Shown here one piece after another: positions 16,149-25,916 of a stretch of DNA of 45,880 nt; position 1 is the first letter of the stretch; every line of letters starts with the position of its first letter. This stretch comes from a filamentous cyanobacterium Phorm 6 (GTDB lineage Bacteria; Cyanobacteriota; Cyanobacteriia; Cyanobacteriales; Microcoleaceae). The translations under genes and the position numbers were made by a program. The notes under the pieces are model-generated. The model made no database searches and had not been told where the DNA came from. It worked only from the letters and a program-made list of their open reading frames with translations. The stretch is taken from assembly GCA_003003725.1 (NCBI GenBank), contig PVWI01000006.1:1-45880 (forward strand), read 5' to 3'.

Positions 16149-18734
16149 TTACTTTCCCTCTTTGCTAATAGGTTGCTTCGGCCAAGTAAAGCGAAAAGTT
16201 GCTCCCTCACCTTCGGCAGATTCCAGCGAAATACTGCCGCCTTGAGCTTCGACAATTTTCTTCACCAGCGACAAACCAATGCCAGTATTTTCAACTTTAT
16301 CGCGAGCTTCCAAGGTCTGAAAAATCACAAAAACTTTATCGTGATATTGAGGAGCAATCCCCGGGCCATCATCCGCTACAGCAAACTCGTAAAAAGTCTC
16401 TAACTCTTTAACCGATATATTTACGTAACCGGATTCACTTCTATTGTGTTTGATGGCGTTACTAATTAAATTAGCAAAAACCTGCTGCAACGGCAATTTT
16501 TCGGTCACAAAAGTTGGCATTCCGGCTTCAACTTTTACCTCAAATCCCGACGGCGGAGCCAAGGAATCAATAATTTCTGCTAATAAATTCTCAACTTTTA
16601 CCGTTTCTGAAGCTACTTGAATGCGTCCGACGCGGGAATATTGCAGCAGTCCCTCAATCAAACCTTCCATCCTGTGAACTCGGCCGCGCAGCAGATTCAT
16701 TTGGTGCACAGTATCCTCTGTCATCGCGTCGCTGAGGTCTTCTTCTATCCAACTGCTGAGATTGGCGATCGCCCTGAGCGGCGCTTTCAAATCGTGAGAA
16801 ACTACATAAGCAAACTGGTCTAATTCTTGATTCCGCTTTCTCAAAACATTGCTCGTTTTAGCCAGAGAGTTCGCCATCCAAGTCAATTCTTGTGCGCGCA
16901 ACCTGAGCGATTCTTCAGCTTGTTTGCGTTCCCTAATATCTTCTACCACACCCATCAGAAATTGAGTGCCATTTTGTTTTCGCAGCAGCGAAACCGTCAA
17001 GTTTGACCACACGCACTCTCCGTCTTTGCGGATGTAGCGCTTTTCCACACAGTAATTTTCAATTTCTCCTGCTAACAATTGGCTCAATAATTCCAGTTCG
17101 TTTCCCAAATCTTCGGGAAAAGTAATCTCCTGAAATTTTTTCTCGATCAATTCTTGGTGGCTGTAACCCAAAATTTCGCAAAGTTTTTGATTGACTAACA
17201 GCAACTTGCCATCTACACTCGATTGAGCCATGCCCACTGCCGCTTGTTCAAAGGTATCGCGAAACCGTTGTGCGCTTTCGGCTAAGGCAATTTCTGAGCA
17301 TTTGCGATCGCTAATATCGTTGCTGATTTCCAAAATAGCCAGCGGTTGATCTTGCTCGTCGCGCTGCAAAGTCCACCGGCTCGCCACCGTGATTTTTGTG
17401 CCGTCTTCCTTGGTTCGCACCAGTTCCCCTTGCCAAGAACCCAGCTCAAAAAATACTTTTTGAATTTCCTCGAAAGGCTGCGGCCATTCTGTTTGCAAAA
17501 GCTCGTGAATATTTTTTCCGATTGCTTGCGACTTCCGCCACCCGTAGAGCCACTTCGCCCCCAAATTCCAATAATAAATCTCCCCGTTCAAGTCTAGTAC
17601 CGCGATCGTATCGTTCGCCAAATCCAGCATTTGCGCTTGCTTGCGTAGAGTTTCTTCGGCTTGTTTCCGTCCTCGCACATCGCGGCAAATTGCAATAAAC
17701 AACTGTTGATTTGCCAGACGCATTTCGCTCAGCGCCAACTCCATCTGAAACTTGATTCCGTCGCTGCGCACTCCCACTGTTTCTTGCTGGTACGTCTTCA
17801 GTTTAGCATCGGGATTTAACACAAAATATTCGATCGAATAATCCCCGGCGCTGATGTGCGGCTGCGGTTTAGCTATCAGTCTGCGGAGGTTCGAGCCAAT
17901 TGCGCGATCGGCTTTCTCGCCAAAAATCTTTTCGGCGGCCGCATTAAAAGACTCAATCTTTCCCCGTTCGTCCAAAGTAATAATCCCGTCAGCCGCATTA
18001 TCTACCACTGCTTGAATGCGAGTTTTACTTTCTTCCAACCCAGCTTCCCGTTTCCTCAATTCCTGCTCTAAACTATCAAATAAATACCAGGCAGCCCCTG
18101 CACCCAAACAGCCGACAAGCAAACCACCTACTTGCAGGAAATTAGTTAAATCTCTCAACTCCCGTATTTGTCGCTCTTGAGCTTTCTGGTAAGCTTTGTT
18201 GGCATCAGCAAACGCATCAATTTTGTCGCGTATCTTATCCATCTTCAATTTGCCTTGAGCCAACACCTGATTTATTTCTGGCGACGGCACTCTTGTTGCC
18301 GAACTGTCGAGCTTCTTCAAAGTGTTTTGCAAGAAATTGATGTGTTGTTCGGTAATTTTTTTAATTTCTGCTAATTCCTGAGCTTGCGGTTTATTTTTTC
18401 CAACCATCAACTTGAGTTTAGCTAGCAGCGGAGGCAAACTCTTTTTTCCTTCTAAATATGGTTCTAGAAATTCGCGGCGCTTCGTCAACCCGTAACCGCG
18501 AATTCCAGTTTCTGCATCCACCATCGCTGTTAACAAGCGGTTAGTTTCCTGAAGTATTTCCTGATTAATATTTGCTTGATTTCTGAGCTGTATGGCACTC
18601 TCCCGGAGTCCTGAAATTGCGATCAGCGAGGCAAACATACCAATAAGGGGGATGGCAACGATGACTGTTCCCCGCTGGCGAATTGGTCGGTTTGTCCAGA
18701 TAAGTTGGACGAAGCGATCGAGCAAATACTTCAC
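16149..18734 (-). CDS. Membrane sensor histidine kinase (CHASE3-PAS-PAS-PAS-HisKA-HATPase)
   Basis: An 861-residue inner-membrane kinase. TM1 (about 22-42) and TM2 (about 193-220) enclose a CHASE3 extracytoplasmic domain (LLTAMVDAETGIRGYGLTKR is diagnostic). Three PAS domains follow (about 225-355, 370-480, 487-605). The H box is FAYVVSHDLKAPLRAI with His647, the variant found in cyanobacterial phytochromes and CHASE3 kinases. The HATPase has ISNAIKHN, DDGPGIAP and NTGIGLSLVKKIVEAQGG. There is no receiver, so an unlinked response regulator (Rcp1-like in related systems) must be the partner; none is adjacent. The signal is unknown. Confidence 0.93.
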   Translation of the reverse strand: MKYLLDRFVQLIWTNRPIRQRGTVIVAIPLIGMFASLIAISGLRESAIQLRNQANINQEILQETNRLLTAMVDAETGIRGYGLTKRREFLEPYLEGKKSLPPLLAKLKLMVGKNKPQAQELAEIKKITEQHINFLQNTLKKLDSSATRVPSPEINQVLAQGKLKMDKIRDKIDAFADANKAYQKAQERQIRELRDLTNFLQVGGLLVGCLGAGAAWYLFDSLEQELRKREAGLEESKTRIQAVVDNAADGIITLDERGKIESFNAAAEKIFGEKADRAIGSNLRRLIAKPQPHISAGDYSIEYFVLNPDAKLKTYQQETVGVRSDGIKFQMELALSEMRLANQQLFIAICRDVRGRKQAEETLRKQAQMLDLANDTIAVLDLNGEIYYWNLGAKWLYGWRKSQAIGKNIHELLQTEWPQPFEEIQKVFFELGSWQGELVRTKEDGTKITVASRWTLQRDEQDQPLAILEISNDISDRKCSEIALAESAQRFRDTFEQAAVGMAQSSVDGKLLLVNQKLCEILGYSHQELIEKKFQEITFPEDLGNELELLSQLLAGEIENYCVEKRYIRKDGECVWSNLTVSLLRKQNGTQFLMGVVEDIRERKQAEESLRLRAQELTWMANSLAKTSNVLRKRNQELDQFAYVVSHDLKAPLRAIANLSSWIEEDLSDAMTEDTVHQMNLLRGRVHRMEGLIEGLLQYSRVGRIQVASETVKVENLLAEIIDSLAPPSGFEVKVEAGMPTFVTEKLPLQQVFANLISNAIKHNRSESGYVNISVKELETFYEFAVADDGPGIAPQYHDKVFVIFQTLEARDKVENTGIGLSLVKKIVEAQGGSISLESAEGEGATFRFTWPKQPISKEGK

Positions 18735-18864
18735 GGATCTTGAAGGAGAAAGTTTGCTGGAATCATATCAGTTTTTGGCAATTTATGCTAGGAATAAGTT
18801 TGTTTGTTTTTTTTGGCGATCGCCGGAGACTAACCGTGGATACTAGATTAGGCTCCTGCAATCG

Positions 18865-19134
18865 CTACCTGCTGAGCATGACAGCAGATTTTCTAGTAAG
18901 GTTTTTAAGCGGAGGCAAGGAGAAGGAAAGGCGTTTTTTCGGCAGTGAGACAGTAGGTGCAGCAGAAATAGTTTTTTCTACTTTACGGTCGTTTTCGCCT
19001 TCAGTTGTTGCTTTCAAACTACAGTCTGTTTCGTGATTCTGAACAGTTGGAACTACACTCCACCGGCCTGTCGCGGGATCGCGATAAGAAGTGAAAGGAT
19101 TTATTTTTAGCGGTTGATTGCAAGGTTTAATCAT
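18865..19134 (-). CDS. Small conserved cyanobacterial protein (89 residues)
   Basis: The N-terminus (PLKINPFTSYRDPATGRWSVV) resembles a motif I recall from small uncharacterised cyanobacterial proteins, where an NPF..YRDP.TG.W block is conserved. The rest is Ser/Lys/Pro-rich and probably disordered. A Shine-Dalgarno AGGAG lies about 10 bases upstream of the ATG on the minus strand, which supports translation. No function is known to me. It lies alone upstream of the CHASE3 kinase, on the same strand with a 130-base gap, so co-transcription is possible. Confidence 0.65.
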   Translation of the reverse strand: MIKPCNQPLKINPFTSYRDPATGRWSVVPTVQNHETDCSLKATTEGENDRKVEKTISAAPTVSLPKKRLSFSLPPLKNLTRKSAVMLSR

Positions 19135-19527
19135 GGTAGATGCACTCCTGTGATTTTGAGAACTTGCGCACTGATGAAGCTGGCATTGCTATCTCGGCAG
19201 TAGAGGCCAGTTTGAAGGCTTAAAGGATTCGGCAAAAGGTACCCATGATGTTTCTGCGTCGTGAGACCTTTGATAAGTCCTGATTTCCTGTTAACTTTTG
19301 CCTTCTACTGGTGCGCGACCATAGCATTACTTTTACCAAATTGCCTTTGTACAAGCAACCCCCCACCCCCCCTTAATTAGGTTGAGGTGCGACTTTTGAA
19401 TGCAGCGAGGCGCTATATCTTACTTGCGGCACAAATTTGGGATAATACAGGTCATTCTAGGCTGGGAAAAAATGCTATTTTGTGATGAGTAACAACGTCG
19501 ATCGCGATCGGTGTCACAATTATCAAT

Positions 19528-19617
19528 AGGAATCGGGAATTGGGAATTGGGAATTGGGAATTGGGAACTGGGAATTGGGAATTGGGAATCGGGAATCGGG
19601 AATCGGGAATCGGGAAT
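19528..19617. repeat. GGGAATT/GGGAATC heptamer array
   Basis: About a dozen consecutive 7-nt units, mainly GGGAATT early and GGGAATC late, with one GGGAACT. The change of variant along the array suggests stepwise expansion from two seeds. Confidence 0.9.
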
Positions 19618-19870
19618 TATTCCATCTTCCACCCATCCGTTATGTCAATTCCGGCTGCGCCGGAATGATAGAGAGGACACGGCAGTGCCGTTTCCCTACC
19701 ATAATTTATTGTAGGGACACGGCAGTGCCGTTTCCTGATTTCTTAGGCACTCGCGGTTTCTTCTGTCATTTTTGGGTGCAACCGAAATTGATATAATATC
19801 AATTCCACTCTTCATCGGAATTGTAAAATCAAGTCAACAGTCAACACTCAATCATCATTCAGTTTTTCGA

Positions 19871-19933
19871 GTCAACAGTCAACAGTTAACAACAGTTGAC
19901 AGTCAACAGTCAACAGTCAACAGTCAACAGTCA
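19871..19933. repeat. CAGTCAA heptamer array
   Basis: Repeated GTCAACA units with a few variants (TTAACAA, GTTGACA), just beyond the 3' end of the minus-strand kinase gene. Same family as the array at 11467-11500, on the opposite strand. Confidence 0.85.
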
Positions 19934-19945
19934 CCGAACTTCCTT

Positions 19946-22084
19946 CTAACCATCAACTTTTGCCTTTAATTGAACAGTAAAAGTAGAGCCAACACCCAAC
20001 TCACTCTCAACCGTGATATCACCGCCCATCATCTGACAAAACAAGCGGCTAATCGCCAATCCCAAACCGGTGCCACCGTACTTGCGAGTAGTCGAAGCAT
20101 CCCCTTGCATAAAAGGTTGAAACAAACCCTGCTGCTGTTCTGCCGACATTCCAATCCCCGTATCAGATACCTGCAAATAAACCCAATCGCTCCCGCCTGA
20201 TTGTTGGCGAGTCGCGCTCAGGATCACAGTTCCACCTTCGGTAAACTTCAGGGCATTCGAGAGCAAATTGAACAGAATTTGCCGGACTTTAGTCAAATCT
20301 GCATACATCACTCCCAAATTCACAGAGCAAGAAACTTGTAATTGATTGTGATTTTTTTCGACCAAAGGGTGCAAAGTTGCAACGACTTCTTCTATTAAAT
20401 TTGCGAGGTCGAATTTTTCTAAGTAAAGCTCCATCCGACCGGCTTCTATCTTAGAAAGGTCGAGAATATCGTTAATTAAAGTCAGCAAGTGTTTGCCGGC
20501 GTTATGAATTTTTTGGGTATCGGGAATGATGTCTTTGAGTCCCGATTCCAGTGCTTCTTCTTCTAGCATTTCGCTGTAACCGATAATGGCGTTGAGCGGC
20601 GTCCGCAGCTCGTGGCTCATATTGGCTAAAAAAGTGCTTTTAGCTCTGGAAGCTGCTTCAGCTTTGTGTAAGGCTTCTTGCAAGGCGATTTCGGCTCTTT
20701 TGCGCTCGGCAATTTCGATGCGGAGCAGTTTATTGGCGGTGGTGACTTGAGCGGTGCGCTGATCGACGGTCATTTCTAGCTGGGCTTTGGCTTTGGAGAG
20801 TGCTTCCTGAGCCCGCTGGCGTTCAAATCCTTCGATCGCCAGTGCGACCAAATTTGCCAAAGAATCGGCGAAGGTGCGTTCCTCCAGAGCCCACTGGCGG
20901 GGCGCGCCGATATGTTCCAGAGAGAGGATGCCTACGATCTGGCCGCTGAGTCTAATTGCTACATTTAAGATCGATGAATTTGGCTTGCTGGCATTCGGCA
21001 TCACAGCGGAATGTTCGGCCACCGATGATAAGTGGCACAAATTTGTTTTTAGAGAGTTTGGAGTATTTGTTGCAGGTTCTAAAGCTTTGTCCTCAGCTAA
21101 GTTTTCGCCCGGTGCATCGGCTTCGAGCTCTAAAACTGAAAATTTTAAATCGCTTGCGGATATGGACTGGCGGCTTAAATGATTCTCGCGGGTGCGATCG
21201 TACAAGTCGAGACAAACTAATTTGAGGTTGGGAATTTTAAACTTGGAACGATCGACCGACTCGTGGTTTTCTGGGGCGGCCGCCTCTGTATCGACTGGCT
21301 GTGTTTGGTTGCGGGCGATCGCTCTGTGGGTAAAATTTAGCTGGGGATCGATCGTCGGGTAGCGAGTGCCAAATCTGAGATGGTTGTAAAGCCAGACGCT
21401 GACTTTTTCCACTTCCAAAGTGCGGGATGCCGCCTCGGTAATTTCGCGAATTCCCACATTCAGCGCACCGGTGTTGAGAGTCCTCTGCCGACCTAGCTGC
21501 AACAAAGCCAGACTCTGGCGGCGGAGTCGCTTTTCGCTTTCTTGGAGAGTTTGTTCTGCTTGCTTGCGCTGGGTGAGGTCGTACAAGGCGCACAATGCTG
21601 TCGGCTGACTGTTGAACAGCAGCGGCTGAACCGAAATCATTGCCCAGAAAGGGATGCCGTCTGACTTTTTGCAGAGGAGTTCGTAGTCTTGGAGGTATCC
21701 GTCTTTGTCGAGGGCGCCGAGTACCTTTGGGCGATCGCCCGGGTTGAAGTAAAAGTCTTCGGTGCTACTACCGATCAATTCTTCTAGGGGTATGTTCAAC
21801 AGAGAAGCCGATTGAGCGTTCGCATACAGAATTAAGCCGTCCGAGAGACTAGAAACCAATACCGGAACGGGAGTTGCCGAGGCGATCGCCCGAAACTGCT
21901 GTTCGCTTTCGCGCACTGCTAGCTCAGCTTTGACAAGCAAGTGAGCTTCCATCGTATCCGAATGTTCGGTGTTAGTCTCCAGCAAAATTTCTAGGTCAGC
22001 CTTTTCGCGCTTCAAGTTTTCAAGTTCCGCACTCAGCCGCTGAACGTCCAAAAGTAGCTGTTCTCTCGATGGTTCTTCCTGCAT
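19946..22084 (-). CDS. Soluble sensor histidine kinase (PAS-GAF-HisKA-HATPase)
   Basis: A 712-residue cytoplasmic kinase. An N-terminal coiled coil (about 1-65) leads to a PAS domain (about 65-185) and a GAF domain (about 190-425). The GAF domain is interrupted by a roughly 110-residue low-complexity insert (about 245-360) before NVAIRLSGQIVGILSLEHIG. A coiled linker leads to a HisKA domain with His491 in NMSHELRTPLNAIIGYSEML. The HATPase ends with KYGGTGLGLAISRLFCQMMGG. No receiver is fused and no regulator is adjacent, apart from the STAS protein just upstream on the same strand. The ligand is unknown. The 3' end abuts a heptamer array. Confidence 0.92.
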   Translation of the reverse strand: MQEEPSREQLLLDVQRLSAELENLKREKADLEILLETNTEHSDTMEAHLLVKAELAVRESEQQFRAIASATPVPVLVSSLSDGLILYANAQSASLLNIPLEELIGSSTEDFYFNPGDRPKVLGALDKDGYLQDYELLCKKSDGIPFWAMISVQPLLFNSQPTALCALYDLTQRKQAEQTLQESEKRLRRQSLALLQLGRQRTLNTGALNVGIREITEAASRTLEVEKVSVWLYNHLRFGTRYPTIDPQLNFTHRAIARNQTQPVDTEAAAPENHESVDRSKFKIPNLKLVCLDLYDRTRENHLSRQSISASDLKFSVLELEADAPGENLAEDKALEPATNTPNSLKTNLCHLSSVAEHSAVMPNASKPNSSILNVAIRLSGQIVGILSLEHIGAPRQWALEERTFADSLANLVALAIEGFERQRAQEALSKAKAQLEMTVDQRTAQVTTANKLLRIEIAERKRAEIALQEALHKAEAASRAKSTFLANMSHELRTPLNAIIGYSEMLEEEALESGLKDIIPDTQKIHNAGKHLLTLINDILDLSKIEAGRMELYLEKFDLANLIEEVVATLHPLVEKNHNQLQVSCSVNLGVMYADLTKVRQILFNLLSNALKFTEGGTVILSATRQQSGGSDWVYLQVSDTGIGMSAEQQQGLFQPFMQGDASTTRKYGGTGLGLAISRLFCQMMGGDITVESELGVGSTFTVQLKAKVDG

Positions 22085-22236
22085 AGCAATTGACTATTGG
22101 TAATTTTTAGTCTGTTCTGAAGTTTTTTAAGGTTTGCCACTAAATTAACTATGACTTATTCCCATTCACTTCCCTTGCCCTCATTCCGGCGATCGAACGC
22201 GGGTATGGGATTCTCCTTTACCTTTTTTCAATGTGA

Positions 22237-22581
22237 CTATTCCAATTCTAAATGCAGGGAAGGCATCAGCCGCTGCAAGTTCTTCAGCGATTTTCCCTGC
22301 CAGGGGATCAGTTTAGAGCCTTTTACGGCGATTTGAATATTCTTTTGCTGACGCACTTTAATCACAAATTTTGAGACTATGTTAATTCCCGAGCTATTTA
22401 AGAATTCTAGCTTTCGCAAGTCTAGAGTAATTGTATTTGGCGATGAGTCTGTCACTGCGTTGAGCAGTTCGACGATCGGCGCGTATTCTTCCATCTGGCT
22501 GAGCCGGAACGAGCCGCAGCAGGTGACTGTTTGGGTAGCGCGATCGTACTCGATGCTGTAGTCTTTGGTCTGAATCTCCAT
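22237..22581 (-). CDS. STAS-domain protein, Slr1659-like anti-anti-sigma-type regulator
   Basis: A 114-residue protein beginning MEIQTKDYSIEYD, with the STAS core ITLDLRKLEFLNSSGINIVSKFVI. The Ser pair in LNSSG corresponds to the site phosphorylated by a partner-switch kinase in SpoIIAA-like proteins. It resembles the cyanobacterial Slr1659 group. The open frame extends 42 residues upstream, but that part is low-complexity, so the internal ATG at 22581 is preferred. It lies upstream of the PAS-GAF kinase with a 152-base gap on the same strand. A link between the two is plausible, but the kinase is of the His, not the RsbW, type. Confidence 0.82.
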   Translation of the reverse strand: MEIQTKDYSIEYDRATQTVTCCGSFRLSQMEEYAPIVELLNAVTDSSPNTITLDLRKLEFLNSSGINIVSKFVIKVRQQKNIQIAVKGSKLIPWQGKSLKNLQRLMPSLHLELE

Positions 22582-23014
22582 ACTTTTGTCAGTTGCTGGT
22601 GGTGAGCGGTAAAGAGGCTTTGGCTGCGGGAGCGCTTGATTGAGCCCTGTGGCGGGCGCGATCGAATTTTGGCTGTTTGCCGAGAATTTGTGTAGTTTGT
22701 AATACACATACTGCCAACTGTACCATTGCCATAGGGCAGTTATCAGTTATTTGGGGACTTATGCAGTTGCCAGTTGTGGGGGTTGAGGAGACCAGCTTTT
22801 GCAGAAGTTCCGAGTTATAGCAAAAGTTCGATGGAACTCGCAAGAAGAAAGAACGAAGAAGCAATCGACCGCATGGGTTTGGCGGTTAAGAACATCCTAA
22901 CTGTCTTGGCAGTTGCTAGATCAATTCAGTTTTTTTTCTCAAATTTCTATTGACAAAATCCCCAAAATGTGAGACATATTTGATATCTTGCACCGCAGAG
23001 TAGGAGAATATTTA
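22582..23014. other. Intergenic region between divergent STAS and cyanase genes
   Basis: 433 bases. No gene is supported; open frames across 22589-22864 have no homology-like features. The right side holds a candidate cyanase promoter (22950-22979). No GTA-N8-TAC site for NtcA was found by eye. Confidence 0.55.
22950..22979 (+). promoter_or_regulatory. Candidate promoter for cynS
   Basis: A perfect -35 hexamer TTGACA (22950-22955) with a weak -10 (ACATAT at 22974-22979, 18-nt spacing). The cyanase ATG is about 35 bases downstream, with TAGGAG in between. The -10 is poor, so this is a tentative call. Confidence 0.35.
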
Positions 23015-23458
23015 ATGGCAATTTCAGCAATTACAGAAAAGCTTTTGGCTGCTAAAAAAGCTCAGGGAATTAGTTTTGCAGATTTAGAAAAAGTTTTGGG
23101 TAGGGACGAAGTTTGGATTGCTGCGGTTATTTATCGTCAAGCTACCGCATCGGTTGATGAAGCCGAGAAAATTGGTTCGGCTTTGGGACTAGACAGCCAG
23201 ACGGTGGCGATTCTGTGCGAACCTCCGCTAAAAGGTTCTTTGGATGCTGCTGTTCCAGTCGATCCTCTGATTTATCGCTTTTATGAAATTATGCAGGTTT
23301 ACGGGATGCCGCTCAAAGCAGTGATCCACGAAAAATTTGGTGACGGAATCATGAGTGCGATCGATTTTACTATGGATGTGGAAAAAGAAGCAGACCCAAA
23401 AGGCGATCGAGTGAAAATAATTATGTCGGGGAAATTTTTATCCTACAAAAAATGGTAA
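23015..23458 (+). CDS. cynS: Cyanate hydratase (cyanase)
   Basis: A 147-residue enzyme that converts cyanate and bicarbonate to ammonia and CO2. The N-terminal helical DNA-binding-like domain and C-terminal catalytic domain are both present. Catalytic Arg88, Glu91 and Ser114 ([20 protein letters not shown]) are spaced exactly as Arg96, Glu99 and Ser122 of the E. coli enzyme. The start at ATG 23015 is supported by TAGGAG 9 bases upstream; the frame is open to a TTG further up. No cyanate/nitrate transporter genes flank it, so cyanate probably enters by a transporter encoded elsewhere or arises internally from carbamoyl phosphate. Confidence 0.96.
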   Translation: MAISAITEKLLAAKKAQGISFADLEKVLGRDEVWIAAVIYRQATASVDEAEKIGSALGLDSQTVAILCEPPLKGSLDAAVPVDPLIYRFYEIMQVYGMPLKAVIHEKFGDGIMSAIDFTMDVEKEADPKGDRVKIIMSGKFLSYKKW

Positions 23459-23686
23459 GCCAGTTTGCTAAACTCGGCCGGTGTAAATTAATTTTTTTTA
23501 ATTCTGTCGAATGACAGATCGCTAATCACTAATGCCTCACAAGTGTTAAGTTAGAAATAGAGTCCGCGAAGCTTGACTGGTGTTGGTGTGCGATCGGGAA
23601 ACCGTTCTAGGGCTGAACACTCGATCGATCCCGCGGCAAATTTCCCAGTCAAAACAAGCAACCGCAACCTAAAGTAAGAGGCAAAT

Positions 23687-25072
23687 ATGTCAAAATATGA
23701 CTCCCATCTCAGATGCTCCTTTTGCGGCAAGTCGCAGGAGCACGTCCGCAAGTTAATAGCTGGGCCCGGCGTCTACATTTGCGATGAATGCGTGGAACTG
23801 TGCAATGAAATTTTAGAAGAGGAGTTTTTTGACTCCAGCAAAACAATTGGTCAACAGATTCCCCAGTCAGAGGTGCGAGAGTCTCAAGGACAAGGAACGA
23901 AACGCGCGAGTCGATCATCGAACAAATCGAAAATCGTTCTAGCTCAAATTCCGAAACCCACAGACATTAAACAACATTTAGACAACCACGTCATCGGTCA
24001 ACACTCAGCAAAAAAAGTTCTTTCTGTAGCAGTTTATAACCACTACAAACGCTTAAGTGTTGACCAAGCCAAAGAAAGCGGCAAATCTTCCCCTGACAGC
24101 GATGTCGAACTGCAAAAATCTAACATCATGCTAGTCGGGCCGACAGGTTGCGGCAAAACTTTGTTAGCGCAGAGTTTGGCGCAAATGCTGGAAGTGCCGT
24201 TTGCGGTAGCCGATGCGACGACGCTGACAGAAGCCGGCTATGTCGGTGACGATGTAGAAAATATCTTGCTGCGGCTGTTGCAAATGTCCGATTTTGATGT
24301 CGAATCGGCCCAGCGCGGGATTATTTATATTGACGAAATTGACAAGATTGCTCGCAAAAGCGAAAACACTTCGATCACCAGGGATGTATCGGGAGAAGGA
24401 GTGCAACAAGCGCTGCTAAAAATGTTGGAAGGAACGGTAGTTAACGTGCCCCCGCAAGGTGGCCGCAAGCATCCTTACCAAGATTTTATTCAAGTTGACA
24501 CTAGCAAGATTCTATTTATTTGCGGCGGTGCTTTTGTCGGTTTGGAAAAAATAGTTGAACAGCGTTTGGGTAAAAAATCCTTGGGCTTTATTCAGCCAAC
24601 AGAAAGCGACAGCAACTCGACTTTGCCGGCGAAGGATAAGCGGGCGGCAGATATTTTGCAGCAAGTACAACCCGATGATTTAGTCAAGTTTGGTTTAATT
24701 CCTGAATTTGTCGGGCGGATTCCGGTGGTAACGGTGATTTCGCCGCTGGATGAGGCGGCTTTGATGCAGATTTTGACTGAGCCCCGCAATGCGCTGGTGA
24801 AGCAGTATCAAAAGCTGTTGAAGATGGATAGTGTGGAGTTGGAATTTGAGCCAGATGCGCTACGGGCGATCGCCCAGGAAGCCTATCGGCGCAAAACCGG
24901 CGCGAGAGCTCTCCGCAGCATTTTAGAGGAGTTAATGCTCGATGTGATGTACGAATTGCCTTCTCGCAAGGATGTTGCTAACTGTACGATTACTGCGGAA
25001 ATGGTCGAGAAGCGATCGACTGCTGAATTGCTGTGGCATCCCGCATGGCACCAACAGCACGAAACTGCATAA
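23687..25072 (+). CDS. clpX: ClpX ATPase subunit of the Clp protease
   Basis: A 461-residue AAA+ unfoldase that recognises and threads substrates into ClpP. The N-terminal zinc domain has Cys10, Cys13, Cys32 and Cys35. Walker A is GPTGCGKT (151-158) and Walker B ends with Asp216-Glu217 in [10 protein letters not shown]. The pore GYVG loop ([10 protein letters not shown]), the ClpP-contact LGF loop (KSLGFI) and the sensor-2 region ([15 protein letters not shown]) are all present. It is slightly longer than the usual 420-450 because of a Ser/Arg-rich linker after the zinc domain. Upstream genes often found beside it (tig, clpP) are absent here. A TAAGAGG Shine-Dalgarno precedes ATG 23687. Confidence 0.98.
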   Translation: MSKYDSHLRCSFCGKSQEHVRKLIAGPGVYICDECVELCNEILEEEFFDSSKTIGQQIPQSEVRESQGQGTKRASRSSNKSKIVLAQIPKPTDIKQHLDNHVIGQHSAKKVLSVAVYNHYKRLSVDQAKESGKSSPDSDVELQKSNIMLVGPTGCGKTLLAQSLAQMLEVPFAVADATTLTEAGYVGDDVENILLRLLQMSDFDVESAQRGIIYIDEIDKIARKSENTSITRDVSGEGVQQALLKMLEGTVVNVPPQGGRKHPYQDFIQVDTSKILFICGGAFVGLEKIVEQRLGKKSLGFIQPTESDSNSTLPAKDKRAADILQQVQPDDLVKFGLIPEFVGRIPVVTVISPLDEAALMQILTEPRNALVKQYQKLLKMDSVELEFEPDALRAIAQEAYRRKTGARALRSILEELMLDVMYELPSRKDVANCTITAEMVEKRSTAELLWHPAWHQQHETA

Positions 25073-25268
25073 TTTGTAATCCGTAAGGTGCGCACTGCGC
25101 ACCCTACAAAATGAGGAGAAATCAGCGACAAGACAGTCGTGTCCCTACAATTAATCTGCTGGCGTAGGGAAACGACTGTCTTGTCCTCTATATCATTCCG
25201 ACGCAGCCGGAATTGATATAATTTATGTGGTTAGATATTGAGCGATCGACATTACCAACTTAACTTTT
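25073..25268. other. Palindromic repeats between clpX and the cobalamin riboswitch
   Basis: Contains the palindromic unit GGTGCGCACTGCGCACC (25087-25103) and a perfect 14-bp inverted repeat (25127-25140 and 25172-25185, GACAAGACAGTCGT and its complement) with a 31-nt loop holding GTCCCTAC and GTAGGGAAAC. Either could fold in the RNA after clpX, but neither is followed by a clear T-run. Confidence 0.6.
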
Positions 25269-25297
25269 TTGAAAAATGGCGGCAAGTGCGGTATGAT
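25269..25297 (+). promoter_or_regulatory. Promoter of the cobalamin riboswitch transcript
   Basis: TTGAAA (25269-25274), a 17-nt spacer and TATGAT (25292-25297): a near-consensus sigma-70 type promoter placed about 12 bases upstream of the first paired riboswitch base. The transcript would start almost exactly at the riboswitch. Confidence 0.6.
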
Positions 25298-25308
25298 GTG
25301 AATTCGCG

Positions 25309-25426
<118 letters not shown>

Positions 25427-25462
25427 ATCTAACTCACTTTTGAACGCATCTGCGAGGTACGG

Positions 25463-25873
25463 ATGATGGATGGAATTAATGCGGCTGTGCGCACAAAGCA
25501 CAGTCTGTTTGTTTGCACTGCTTGCGCGAGTGTTTGGAAAAACGGCAAGCGAGAAGGCAAAAGCGGCGGCCAACAATTCATGGAAGATTTGTCGAAACTG
25601 GCTAAAGATTGGGAATTTTCCGATAAATTTGATATTCAAGAAGTTGAGTGTATGAGTGCTTGCAGTCACTCTTGTGCTGTGTCTTTTGCTGCTGCTGGAA
25701 AGTACACTTATCTGTTTGGTGACTTGCCTGTAAATGAATCGGAAAGTGTCGAGGCTGTGCTGGAATGTGCGGGTCAATACTATGCTAAACCGGACGGTTT
25801 GTTGCCTTGGTCGGAGCGTCCTCAAGCTCTGAAAAAAGGCGTTTTGGCGAAGATTCCGCCGCTGGGGAATTAG
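25463..25873 (+). CDS. DUF1636 (COG5469) predicted metal-binding protein
   Basis: A 136-residue protein. Conserved cysteines are Cys18 and Cys21 (FVCTACAS) and Cys63, Cys67 and Cys71 (VECMSACSHSC), a thioredoxin-like ferredoxin arrangement suited to an iron-sulfur cluster or another metal. The family has no established reaction but is often found near cobalamin genes. Here it is the first gene after a cobalamin riboswitch and is followed by CobW. GCGAGG lies about 7 bases before the ATG. I infer a role in cobalt or cobalamin metabolism from this context only. Confidence 0.85.
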   Translation: MMDGINAAVRTKHSLFVCTACASVWKNGKREGKSGGQQFMEDLSKLAKDWEFSDKFDIQEVECMSACSHSCAVSFAAAGKYTYLFGDLPVNESESVEAVLECAGQYYAKPDGLLPWSERPQALKKGVLAKIPPLGN

Positions 25874-25916
25874 AGATAAGATGAGGCGATAAGTTCTCGC
25901 TTTTACTCAAAGTCTA

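Larger units (their letters stand above)
19135..19945. other. 811-base non-coding region dominated by repeats
   Basis: It contains a GGGAATT/GGGAATC heptamer array (19528-19617), an ATTCCGGC/GCCGGAAT palindrome near 19647-19667, two GGACACGGCAGTGCCGTTTCC copies (19676-19734) and a CAGTCAA heptamer array (19871-19933) ending about 12 bases before the stop of the minus-strand kinase. Apparent open frames here merely read the heptamer array ([13 protein letters not shown]) and are not genes. Confidence 0.8.

Noticed and set aside
19420-19714. Open frames on both strands reading [14 protein letters not shown] or [10 protein letters not shown] patterns
   Set aside because: They only translate the GGGAATT heptamer array; there is no ribosome-binding site and no conserved non-repeat sequence.
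22589-22864. Minus-strand open frame upstream of the STAS gene
   Set aside because: Composition is unlike a protein, it overlaps the low-complexity extension of the STAS frame, and it has no Shine-Dalgarno.
22900-23014. NtcA site upstream of cynS
   Set aside because: Nitrogen control of cyanase is plausible, but no GTA-N8-TAC site could be found by eye.
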